NCBI GenBank assembly: GCA_963971535.1
Contig: OZ020590.1
Location: 148,937,680 to 149,001,679, forward strand
Origin: Notolepis coatsorum
Taxonomy: Eukaryota; Chordata; Actinopteri; Aulopiformes; Paralepididae
Length of the DNA: 64,000 nucleotides
Direction: 5' to 3'
The translations under genes were made by a program, and so were the position numbers. The notes below the pieces were generated by a model, which saw only the letters and a program-made list of their open reading frames with translations, was not told where the DNA came from and did no database searches. Below are positions 43,812 to 55,030 of this stretch, one piece after another; the stretch's first letter is position 1, and every line of letters begins with the position of its first letter.

Positions 43812-43973
43812 CTGTCCTTCCACTTGAACATCATCATCATTAGCAGCAGCAGCTACTCTAACGCCAGCCCTTCCTCTACTAAACATGTCTGTAATTTTAG
43901 AACATTGTTCTGCGTCTTTTACTAGCAATTCTAGCTTTTTCAGCTCCACCCTTTCTTTTTTTGCATTCTCCAT
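43812..43973 (-). pseudogene. First exon of a hAT transposase (probable)
   Basis: A 162-bp minus-strand stretch opens with an ATG at 43,973 and encodes 54 residues: a basic/charged segment (A-K-K-E-R-V-E-L-K-K-L-E-L-L), then C-S-K-I-T-D-M-F-S. This resembles the lysine-rich N-terminus followed by K-I-x-x-M-F of vertebrate hAT (ZMYM/Tip100-like) proteins. It ends at CAG followed by GTGCGT, a good splice donor. No further exons are found in the element. Confidence 0.55.
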
Positions 43974-44027
43974 TTCTGCGCTTCTAGGCCTACTCGCGGT
44001 TGGGAGGAAACGTGAATCTCATTCACT

Positions 44028-44805
44028 GATGTCTCATGTCTCATTCAAGACTGGCTAACAAAAGCATGTCTTTCACTTAACACCAAGAAAACAGTGTGTA
44101 TGATGTTCACAAAGTCACCAGTAGAGGTCACTCACTCTAATGTGTTTCTGGGAGAGGCGGAGCTGGACATTGTACATTAATTCAAGTATCTTGGGGTCAC
44201 ATTGGACTCTACATTGACCTTCAAAAAGTAATGTGAAGAAAGTGACAAACACAGTCAAGTTTAACATCGAAAACTTCAGGCAGATCAGGCCCTGCCTGCC
44301 AGTTAATGCTGCAAGGATGTTTCTGCATTCAATGATTTTATCACACATCGAGTACTGTTTTATCAACTGGTCTCTTTCATATGTCACTACTCTTACACCA
44401 ATAGAATTACTCTACAAAAAAGCCATAAAAGTATTTGATAGGAAACCAATTTCATTTCATCACTGTAATGTTTTAGAAAAAGATAACATGCTAAGTTTCG
44501 AGAATTTCCAAGTTTTCAAATATACTTGCTTCATGTACAAGGTTCTGCATGGACTTGCCCCTCCCCCATTGAATGAGTTCATCCAACAGAAAGCAGACAC
44601 TGGCATTACCACCAGGGCCATCAGTAGAGGGGACTGTAATGTGCCTTTTCGGTATACTACCATTGCAAAAACTGTGTTCTCTGTTAAAAGTGGTAACTAC
44701 TGGAATAGCCTACCAGTTGTGATTAGAGAGTGCCCTACATACTCCATGTTCAAGACCCATCTTAAACTGCATCTTAAGGCAAACCAGAACTGTGATCATT
44801 TTTAA
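44028..44805 (+). pseudogene. LINE ORF2 C-terminal fragment inside the hAT
   Basis: The plus frame at 44,233-44,805 (190 aa) has S-H-I-E-Y-C-F, L-H-G-L-A-P-P and W-N-S-L-P-V-V-I-R-E-C, the C-terminal region of a fish LINE ORF2. Upstream, 44,028-44,230 gives F-K-Y-L-G-V in a frame with stops. It differs from LINE-A and LINE-C. 5'-truncated and dead. Confidence 0.75.
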
Positions 44806-44845
44806 TCTGATTTAGTTTATGCAACTTGTTTATTGTTTTATTGCC

Positions 44846-45620
44846 GGCCCACACACTGGCCCACACACCGGCCCACATAATGGCCCACACACCGGCCCAC
44901 ATACGGCCCACACACTGGCCCACACACTACACCGGCCCACACACTACACCGGCCCACACACTGGCCCACACACTGGCCCACACACCGGCCCACACACTGG
45001 CCCACACACCGGCCCACACACCGGCCCACATACTGGCCCACACACTGGCCCACACACCGGCCCACACACCGGCACACACACTGGCCCACATTAGTGGCCC
45101 ACACACCGACTCACACACCGGCCCACACACCGGCCCACAGACTGGCCCACATACTGGCCCACACACCGGCCCACAGACTGGCCCACATACTGGCCCACAC
45201 ACCGGCCCACATACTGGCCCACACACCGGCACACACACCGGCCCACACACTGGCCCACATTAGTGGCCCACACACCGACTCACACACTGGCCCACACCGG
45301 CCCACAGACTGGCCCACATACTGGCCCACACACCGGCCCACACACCGTCCCACATACTGGCGCACACACCGGCCCACACACTGGCCCACATTAGTGGCCC
45401 ACACACCGACTCACACACTGGCCCACACACCGGCCCACACACTGGCCCACATTAGTGGCCCACACACCGACTCACACACTGGCCCACACACCGGCCCACA
45501 CACTGGCCCACATTAGTGGCCCACACACCGACTCACACACTGGCCCACACACTGGCCCACACACTGGCCCACACACCGGCCCACATTAGTGGCCCACACA
45601 CTGGCCCACACACTGGCCCA
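44846..45620 (+). repeat. 12-bp minisatellite GGCCCACACACC
   Basis: About 60 units of GGCCCACACACC/GGCCCACACACT with variants and a higher-order motif marked by CCCACATTAGTGGCCCAC at intervals (about 45,088, 45,258, 45,388, 45,448, 45,508, 45,584). Frames on both strands are artefacts. Confidence 0.95.
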
Positions 45621-45756
45621 AAAAATAAATAAATTAATTAATTAATTAAAAAAAAGTATTAAAAAAAATATATATATATTTTTTTTTGGACCAGTCCACT
45701 TTGGTTCCGGCCCATCGGGATTTGTCCCGAACGTCCCGATGGCCAGTCCGCCACTG

Positions 45757-48567
45757 CCGCTCATAGACGGCGCCACCCCGACCCTGCTGATAGGCTCCGA
45801 CCATGCAGACCTCATAGTCCCGATAGACCGGGTCCATACAGGACCCAGAGGCTGTCCTGCAGCAGTCGAGACCCGCCTAGGATGGACACTACAAGGCCCC
45901 CTCGCTAAATCTCTCAACCGAACAGCAGCCACTAGCTGCCTCCACTCCAGAGTGACAGAAGAAGACACCACTCTCCTGCAGCATGTCGAGAGGCTATGGA
46001 CACTAGAGACAATGCCCTTTAAGAACGAAAAGAAAGACATTCGTTCTAAAGAAGACATTTACGCCATAAACCTCCTCGAGCAAGGGACAAAGAGAGTCAC
46101 AGTCGGCGGAGTGATGAGATACGCAACTCCACTCCTGAGGCGAGAGGGAATGCCCACCTTTCACGCCACGAAAGAAGCTACGGAGCGGTATCTATTGAAC
46201 ACAGAGCGGCGCCTAGCCAAAGACCCCGCTCAAGAGAGTGTGTACCGCGCTGAGATTGAGAAGCTAATCACAGCGAGACACGTAATGAAGATTGACATTA
46301 AAGAGGCCGATCAGACGACCGAATCATGGTACGTGCCGCACCACAAGGTCCACCACAACGGCAAGGATCGCATTGTGTTTAACTGCAGCTACCAGATCGG
46401 ATCCCAGAATCTGAATAAAGAGCTCTTGCCCGGCCCCACACTCGGCCCCTCTCTACTAGGCGTGCTACTACGCTTCCGCCAGGACAAGGTGGCTATCAGC
46501 GGGGATATCAAAGGGATGTTCCTGCAGGTGAGACTAGTGGAGGAGGATAAGCCCCTACTGCGGTTCCTATGGAGAGAGAGGATCGGAGATGAGCACCCAG
46601 CCATCTACCAATGGGAAGTCCTCCCCTTCGGAACCACATGCAGCCCGTGCTGTGCTACATTTGCACTGCAGAAACACGTCGCAGAGGACCCAGCAGCAGA
46701 TGAAGAGGTCCGACACAGTGTGAAGAACAGTTTCTACGTGGACAACTGTTTACAAAGCGTTTCGACCCAAGAAGAAGCCGAGGCTCTCCTACTCAAGCTA
46801 CGCGCCTCCCTGATCAAAGGCGGCTTTGATCTCAGGCAGTGGGCCAGCAGCGACCCGCAAGTATTGCGCAGCCTCTCCCCCGCGGACAAGGCAGCCAGTA
46901 GCGAGACCTGGATGGCGACAATCCCAGGAGAAGCCCAAGAAATGACACTAGGACTAGTCTGGCGCTTCAAAACAGACTCGCTCCACTATAGACACAAACC
47001 CCTGACCACGGAGCAGGGAAGGTCGACGGCGATACCGACCACCAGACGGAGTGTGTACAGAACACTCGCCAGACAATATGACCCGTTGGGATGTATTCTA
47101 CCTTACACCACCAGGGCAAAGATGATTGTACGAGCACTATGGGACAAGGACCAGGGCTGGGACGACCCAATACCCGCACACCTTGCCTCCACATGGAGAG
47201 AGTGGGAGACGGAACTCCGCTCACTCCCAGGCGTCAACATACGCCGCAGCTACTTCCCACCCACAGTGAGGCCAGAGACATGCAAGATGGATCTACACGT
47301 CTTCAGCGACGCCTCCGAAGTAGCCTATGGATCTGTGGCCTACTTGCGTGCCCAAGAGAAGGGAGGAGAGATACACACCGCTTTCATCCTGGCTCGCTCA
47401 AGAATAGCCCCACGAAAGCAACAATCTATCCCGCGTCTAGAGCTCTGCGCAGCCCTAGCAGGAGCGCATCTAGCCACGTTAATCCAACGTGAACTCACCA
47501 TCCCGGTGCAAAGAACAATCTTGTGGTCAGACTCTACGACAGTACTCACATGGATCAAGTCTGATTCATGCAGATACAAGGTCTTCGTGGGAGTCAGAGT
47601 CACAGAGATTCAAGAGTTAACAGAAGCAGCAAGCTGGCGGTATGTGGACACCAAACACAACCCAGCTGACGTCATCACCCGGGGAATGTCCCTAGATGAC
47701 CTCACCCGTCACAACATCTACAGTGACGGACCAGATTCCCTCAAGCTCCCGGAAGAAGAGTGGCCTACGCCCACCCCACGGGAAGCGAGTAAAGAAGAGG
47801 CTGAAAACAAGAAACCTATGTTCTGTGGATTGAGCACAGTCGCCTCCACAGACCCCAACATAGATGACTGCCTCACCCTACAGAGTGCGCAGCTAAAGAC
47901 ATTCCTGTGGCACCACCCAGAGATTCAGCCCACCACTGACATTTCAGCAGCTGACTACGAAGAAGCAGAACTTCTTCTACTACAACGAGCCCAGAGAGAC
48001 TCGTTCCCCGATGAGCTAGACTGTCTACAGGGAGGAAAGCCCGTCCCATCAGACAGCAGACTGCTCCACCTGGCACCCGAGAGTGACGCCCATAATCTCA
48101 TCAGAGTGGGTGGTCGTCTGCGGAGAGCCCCCGACCTACCGGATGACGTTAAGTACCCGATAGTCTTGAACAGCCGACACAAGGTCACAGAGCTGATCAT
48201 AAAGAAATACGACGAGGATGTGCACCACGCAGGAGCAGAGAGAGTCTTCGCGGAGATCAGACGTCGCTATTGGATACTTCAAGGGAGAGAAGCAGTGCGA
48301 CGCTTCCAGCAAACCTGTCTAGACTGCCGAAAGTGGCGCGCGCAGCCCAGCATACCCCGGATGGCTGACCTACCTCCCTGTCGCCTCCGACTCGGCGACA
48401 AGCCCTTTCACGCCACAGGCATGGACTGTTTTGGCCCGTTGTATATAAAGAAAGGAAGAGGAACCGAGAAGCGGTGGGGTATTGTATTCAAATGCATGAC
48501 CACCAGAGCGATACATATCGAACTCCTTCCAACCATGAGCACAGACTCATTCCTTATGGCCTTCTGA
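45757..48567 (+). pseudogene. pol: BEL/Pao RT, RNase H and N-terminal integrase
   Basis: The open frame from 45,739 (first six residues come from the hAT end) gives 942 aa. Visible: the protease-RT linker with L-L-I-G-S-D-H, RT with G-D-I-K-G-M-F (255-261) and F-Y-V-D-N-C (332-337), RNase H with F-S-D-A-S (522-526), P-R-L-E-L and W-S-D-S-T, and integrase H-H/C-C zinc site (near 828-863) with the first aspartate in G-M-D-C-F-G. It stops at an in-frame TGA (48,565-48,567). The RT box has asparagine after the first aspartate where D-D is usual. Confidence 0.88.
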
Positions 48568-49332
48568 AGATTCACATCGCGGAAAGGAAAACCGTCTACA
48601 TTGTTGTCTGATCACGGGACAAACTTCAAAGGCGGAGAAAGAGAGCTGAGAGAGAGCTTCCAAGCTATGGGCCCAGAACTTAAGACCCACCTCGCTCCAT
48701 CCCAGATTGACTTCCAGTTTAATCCCCCGAACGCACCCCACTTCGGTGGAACCTGGGAACGAGAAGTACGTTCTATAAAGACAGCCCTGTACGCCGTGCT
48801 TGGGGCCCAGACTGTGGCGGAAGAAGTCCTAATGACAGTCCTCACGGAGATCGAGGGAGTATTGAACTCCAAGCCCCTCGGTTACGTCTCAAGTGATGTA
48901 GCAGATGTCGACCCAGTCACCCCCAACACACTCTTGATGGGGCGGCTGGACCCCGCGCTACCCCAGACAATGTACAGGCCTGAAGAAGCGAACGGCCGAA
49001 GAATGTGGAGGTACAGTCAAGTACTGGCTGACAAGTTTTGGAATAGCTTCCTACTCCACTATCTACCGTCTCTACAGACCCGCCAGAAGTGGGTAAAAGA
49101 GAGAGACAATTTGACAGAAGGAACAGTCGTCATGATTATCGACCAGTCACTACCCAGAGCTATGTGGCCGGCTGGCCGCGTAAGCAAAGTGATCACCGGT
49201 GCCGATGGCAAGGTCCGAGCAGCTGAAGTGCTCGTCCAAGGGCGGACTTACACACGACCCGTGGCGAAGCTAATAGAACTGCCAAGACTCCCAGACACTA
49301 TCGATGATGACCATGACCCCATGACTTTGTGA
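48568..49332 (+). pseudogene. pol: BEL/Pao integrase core and C-terminus
   Basis: Same frame as the preceding pol segment, separated only by the TGA at 48,565. From the ATG at 48,601 it is 243 aa: L-S-D-H-G-T-N-F with the second catalytic aspartate, G-G-T-W-E-R with the glutamate, and a DUF5641-like C-terminal domain (W-x-K-E-R-D-N-L...), normal for BEL/Pao. The stop splits the integrase catalytic triad. Confidence 0.88.
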
Positions 49333-49412
49333 GTTGACTGACCCTTACAGCGGACCTTGAGTGGTAGACAGTGCGGTTAATCTGTCTCTGCTTAGCTAAT
49401 TAGGTGGGACTA

Positions 49413-49425
49413 ATTAGGGGGCGGC
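49413..49425 (+). other. BEL/Pao polypurine tract
   Basis: AATTAGGGGGCGGC directly before the 3' LTR, at the expected position for plus-strand priming. Confidence 0.7.
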
Positions 49426-50819
49426 TGTTGTGAAGGATCAGATTAAACCGAATATATATATTTATTTATGGATATATATTTAATAGTATTTGTATATCGT
49501 TTGATATCCCTTGTATATTCTTTGTACATATACACTGAATATCCCTTTAGTCTACTACAGCCCATAATAGTTCATTCTCTCATTGGACAAGAACCTGGCG
49601 CCAGCAGACAGGCCCCTTGAGTCAAGTTCAATAGTGCCGACGAACATGTCCCAACTAGCCCCGGTTCCGCGTAGGAATACGGCTACCGAAATACGAATGG
49701 TACTATTTGTTCACCGTGCATATAAATAGGGCGCAAGTAAAGTAGAACTTTCTTTTAGTCCATTAGTCCTTTACCCTCCAACCTAGTAACAGACGTGAAG
49801 CCTCACCCACGACCCACGTGTGGTGCAGTATGGCCTATTTTGGCCCCAGAATAGGCATTGAGACCTCGTGTAAATTCATAGCTGAATTGTCATAGTTTGG
49901 CACTGTACCGTCGAGTGGGATGTATTTCTATTAAGTAATAATAGTCTATTATGTATGGTGCATCGTTCGGTTAAAGTTCTAAAGTGAGCAGCACCCCCAT
50001 CGTTTCCTCGCGTTATCTAGAGTCTTAACCAGGCTGGGCAGACCACGCGTGGTGCTTTCATCCGAGGAGTTCTGGGCGAGGACGAGTGGACCTGCACATT
50101 GGATTACCTACCCGGACGACTGCTGAGCCTATACGGCATGGAATATCTATTTGCTTTGGGTGCTTTGATTTGTGGAGCGGATAACAGCCAACGCCAGTGA
50201 GTGTTGGAATTACCCCCGAGAGGAGCCCAGGTGAGACGGCGCTCAACCCAGACCGAGGCCGCCTCGCTTCTCCTTCGTTGTGGACCTACAGCTACCGTCT
50301 ACAAGAGGGCCCAAGTGTATTCATCTGTGGATCAAGATCCTGCGGGCACTGTTTTCTGTACCTGAATTCTCCCCAGGAATCGTTGGCCAGATGGGATGCA
50401 GCTGACGGCTCTCCAAACCCCCCCCCCCCCTTACTGACTTACAACCAGCAGGACCCCTTTAGTATCCCGCTATAATCCTTAAGTACCATCGCTATAGTTT
50501 CCCTAAAGAACCAGGTTGTATACTTGCTTCCTGCGTAACCAGAGATTGGACATTCAGTATTGATTTGCCTACGAATACTCATTTGCCTTACAAGTGCATT
50601 CAAATCATAAATGTAATTAAGTGAATGTTGTATATACCTTTTGCTATATTAAACCTTCGACTGTTATATTTGTGTGGACCTGATTTCATATGTGGGAAAG
50701 TGTTCATCATACTTAGATATCGTGTACTGGATGGCCAGAAGTTAAAGTACATCAAGCGGTAGTGGTTTAATGATACCATACTTATCAATACAGTCAGGGA
50801 ATTGTACCCCTCAGTTACA
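49426..50819 (+). repeat. 3' LTR of BEL/Pao
   Basis: 1,394 bp, the same length as the 5' LTR because a 2-bp loss (near 49,955) and a 2-bp longer C run (near 50,420) cancel. TATAAATA at 49,721-49,728. Confidence 0.92.
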
Positions 50820-51770
<951 letters not shown>

Positions 51771-51784
51771 CAGACGATAGAGAG

Positions 51785-52596
51785 TGTGGCGAGTAAATAC
51801 TCAAGTGTCCTGGTGAGTAATTTAACTATAGTGTAAAGCGGTTATCATTATGGCATTGTCATGTCGCTAGGTTTAGGTGCACTGTCAAGTTGTTTATACC
51901 ATGTTTGGTCTTCCCCAGGGAACGACAGACTGTGAACAGCGACGAGGCGGGGCGCTGTGCTTGCGCCTGTTTGTTTATGGTTACACGCACAGACTGTTGG
52001 GTATAAATAGTATAATACAGACGAACTGTCCTGATTTCCCTCAGGTTTGGGGAATAGTCGTACCGTTGCGGTCCGGGTGTGTGCTGGGTGTGGCGTTTAC
52101 TATGCCGGGTGTTTCATTCAATCATTCAAAGTGTAAGTCTAAGCTCTCTCTCGTTTGTGTCTATTGCCATGCATTCCATTGTATCGTTATGTGATTATGT
52201 GTGAGTGTTTTATGATAAATGTGGTGAAGCTAAATGGTGATTATAAGTGTTCGCCTTTATAGTGTGCAACAAGCAGCATTTTGACTATGTTATATTATGA
52301 ATATTATGCTTGGATATTCAATGTTCCATTTCCGTGTCATAACAGGTGGTGGTCAACAGGTCAACTGCTTTGGCCTATCTTAGGTTAGGGTGAGCATTAG
52401 TGTGGATTCAGTCTGTCTCTCTTTTTATTAGATATTTTGTGACAACTATATTCGTAGTAAAGGCAACTTATTTATACCATTGTGATAACTCTATTTGTAT
52501 TAAAGTCAACTTATTCTTATATTACAATAAAGATAATTATATTAAATATAATTGCTTTGTCTGTCTGTTATATACCCTAAGCCTCATGGTTACACA
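51785..52596 (+). mobile_element. Candidate solo LTR
   Basis: TGTGGCGAG...GGTTACACA gives TG/CA ends. A TATAAATA box lies at 52,002-52,009 and AATAAAG at 52,526. No target duplication is clear and no internal region is seen, so the call is tentative. The copy-3 equivalent is at 62,886-63,699. Confidence 0.45.
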
Positions 52597-52612
52597 TAGA
52601 AATTATAGATAA

Positions 52613-53157
52613 ACCTTTAATGTTGAGGCACAATTCTATGGAGGATATATAATTAAAATGTAAATGCCAGAAGACAAATATGAGAGTAATCATGCCATAA
52701 TAAAATTGGAAATTAAAATAGGACATTGAGATTAAAAAGACAAAGAAAACAAAAATTGCCATTTGAAAGTGGAAACTGAACACCTAAAATAAAATGTGAA
52801 AATATGAAATGTTAAGTGAAATCCACCAAAATAAATTAAAAACTATTTTCTCATATTACTACCTACAATTTGGTTTGAAAATTGAATGTTGGCCTGGTGG
52901 TGGGGATGGAAAAAAGGTTATGGGGTCACCAAAACCAATAGGGTTTTTTCATTTAGGTGTTTAGAAAATCTAAAAAGATTTAAAGAAAGTCTCAAGTTAT
53001 CGTGTTCATACCCAGGATCTGCTGCAGTAGCGGATCCATAATCCCCCCTAATTCTAATAATATAATATACATTACATATGTTTTTTTATTAGTGTCTATA
53101 TTCATGTGTGAAAAGTTGTTGGTTCACTTTAAGAAAATGCTGAACTAGTTTAAGTAA
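52613..53157. other. AT-rich start block of the unit
   Basis: Same as 26,513-27,060, few differences by eye. No gene is seen. Confidence 0.7.
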
Positions 53158-53232
53158 CAAGCTTTTGCTTTTAGCTTGTCAATCAGAATGGAGTGATTGA
53201 CAGTGTCGAAAGCTTTTTGGAGGTCCAGCATT
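53158..53232 (-). mobile_element. LINE-A RT fragment
   Basis: Copy-3 counterpart of 27,061-27,136, cut by the LINE-D 3' end. Confidence 0.75.
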
Positions 53233-53597
53233 GAGTTTATTGAGTTTATTAGGATCCCCATTAGCTGTTGCATGACAACAACTAGTCTTCCTGGGGTCCC
53301 CACAAAGCATAAAACATTACATTCAACAAGACTTTTACAGAACAGTAAATAAATAGAATGAAAACTGATTTCCGAAGTCCATTTTCCTTCAAGCATTGAC
53401 TTTCATATTTTCCATCATATACCACTTATTTTCTGATTTTCATTTCATTGGAAAGAAAATAATGATAATAATAATAATGATAATAAAATAAGAATAAAGT
53501 ACTTATATCTGCATTTACAGATGCCAGCTTACAATTATCTTAAGGTACAACTACCTGAATAAAAGAGAAGAATGAATCGCACTGATGAGGGCTCACT

Positions 53598-53689
<92 letters not shown>

Positions 53690-53820
53690 CGTGTGCCCTG
53701 CTGTGTCATTAACTTACGATCTTTGGGTTTCTAGATGCCTTTTCAATTGTCTTTTGAAACTTGATTTTGTTTTTTCTTTAGAGATGTGATCCGGCAAATT
53801 GTTCCATTCAGTCATGACTC
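53233..53820 (-). mobile_element. LINE-D 3' end, copy 3
   Basis: Same element as 27,137-27,850 but shorter at its 5' side, where a T run at 53,831 follows. (GT)n at 53,601-53,687. The join shows an extra GAGTTTATT repeat. Confidence 0.7.
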
Positions 53821-53850
53821 TATACAGCACTTTTTTTTTTTTTTTTTTAA

Positions 53851-54210
53851 CATGCATTCTTTCGCCGGTTAAGTTTAGGCATGTTAACTTTAAGCATTGT
53901 TTCGGAGTTGGTTAAGGTTAAGGTTAGGCATAGTTTCGGAGTTGCTTAAGGTTAGAAGGCTTAAGTTTAGGCGCTGTTAAGGAGCTGGTTAAGGTTAGAG
54001 TTTGTCTTAGAGAATGGCAATATTTTTTACGTGCATTCTTTCGCCGGTTAAGTTTAGGCATGTTAACTTTAAGCATTGTTTCGGAGTTGGTTAAGGTTAA
54101 GGTTAGGCATAGTTTCGGAGTTGCTTAAGGTTAGAAGGGTTACGTTTAGGCGCTGTTAAGGAGCTGGTTAAGGTTAGAGTTTGTCTTAGAGAATGGCAAT
54201 AGACAGCCTA
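53851..54210 (+). repeat. 180-bp tandem duplication rich in GGTTAAGGTTAG
   Basis: Two units starting at 53,851 and 54,031, nearly identical. Each carries several GGTTAAGGTTA motifs. Related to the inverted repeat at 24,228-24,360. Then 54,195-54,260 has a shorter direct repeat AATAGACAGCCTATTTC twice. No gene is seen. Confidence 0.85.
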
Positions 54211-54446
54211 TTTCCGCGCTGCAGCGTGAGGCAATAGACAGCCTATTTCGGCGCTGCAGCTCTCTCGCGCTGCCGCGGTCACATGGGCGTAGTGGCCAAT
54301 CAGAGAAACGCTAAACACAAGTTGGTTGCCTAAAATATTCACGCTTCCCGCGGTTGCGCACAGAACAGATGATACACCTTGTCTCATCCTTCCAGTCGAG
54401 AGATCAAGCAACCCTCCACCTACAGGGCTTGTATTTGGTTGTCGGT

Positions 54447-54547
54447 ATCCTATTATTATGCAAAGTCTAGGTGATAAGTGCCGGCGACGAGTAATTTTTG
54501 TGTGGCCGGCCGGCACTTATCACCTAGACTTTGCATAATAATAGGAT
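54447..54547. repeat. Perfect 39-bp inverted repeat, 23-bp loop
   Basis: Arms 54,447-54,485 and 54,509-54,547 are perfectly complementary; the arm begins ATCCTATTATTATGCAAAG. It lies in hAT-MITE-like sequence (compare 29,320-29,400), followed by CACTGCACCCCTG at 54,605, the end of the hAT family of 29,172-29,460. Confidence 0.9.
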
Positions 54548-54619
54548 GAGCGCAGTTCGGCCTCAGTGACGAAGCCCAAACGTCGTTTGACCGCGTATGC
54601 CCAGCACTGCACCCCTGGT

Positions 54620-55030
54620 TTTGAGGTCCCTAGAAGTGACTGTTTTGTGACAGCCAGCCTTTTGTTTTAGCTTTTTGCGAGTACAGAATATCATATAATG
54701 ATCGCTTAACCTGCATGCTATAACCCTGTTACTGGAGATCCTGGACTTGACACAGTGCAGATCACAAAATCTGCTGAAGGACTTGGAAACGGGTGCTTCT
54801 TTACGTCGCATATCCGTGTTCCAGTCCCCAATCAGAATTTGTTCTACATCTTCATCTCCAGCTAAACACCCATCCAGTGTATCATAAAAGCCACTCTGTT
54901 CAGGTGGTCTGTAGATTGTGCCGACTAGTACAGTCTTAGCCCTTTCGGAAAAAAGCGTCAACCCAAACCGTTTCAATTGCATTATGATTCAGGTCAGTAC
55001 GGTTAATGAATTTGGTATCTTTGTGTATGT
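54620..55030 (-). pseudogene. LINE-A endonuclease fragment, copy 3
   Basis: Minus frame 54,563-54,982 encodes G-T-I-Y-R-P-P, G-D-W-N-T-D and S-D-H-Y-M-I-F. Shorter on both sides than in copies 1 and 2. N- and C-terminal parts are missing. Confidence 0.8.

Larger units (their letters stand above)
41840..45756 (-). mobile_element. hAT-type composite element in BEL/Pao pol
   Basis: A 3,917-bp insert with ends CAGTGGCGGACTGG and their complement, flanked by a perfect 8-bp duplication CCGCTCAT (41,832-41,839; 45,757-45,764). Removing the insert and one duplication leaves the BEL/Pao frame in phase. Inside are microsatellites, a hAT-like first exon (minus strand), a LINE fragment and a 12-bp minisatellite. 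The rest of a transposase is not found, so it is non-autonomous. Strand is from the exon. Confidence 0.92.
37776..50819 (+). mobile_element. BEL/Pao LTR retrotransposon with nested hAT
   Basis: A 13-kb insertion with two 1,394-bp LTRs and a perfect 5-bp duplication ATAAG (37,771-37,775; 50,820-50,824). The empty site is intact in copy 3 (about 61,902). It contains PBS, gag, protease, RT, RNase H, integrase and PPT. Without the nested hAT (41,840-45,756) the element would be about 9.1 kb. LTRs differ by eye at several substitutions and two short indels, so it is older than the Gypsy element. A frameshift in gag and one in-frame stop in integrase mark it as dead. Confidence 0.95.

Noticed and set aside
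44819..45516. Pro/His/Thr and Cys/Gly/Val repeat proteins of 60-145 aa
   Set aside because: Both strands of the 12-bp minisatellite are open because 12 is a multiple of three; no start context or domain.
51877..52194. 105-aa frame conserved in two copies (also 62,978-63,295)
   Set aside because: It crosses a TATA box and lies in a candidate LTR; conservation is explained by recent segmental duplication.
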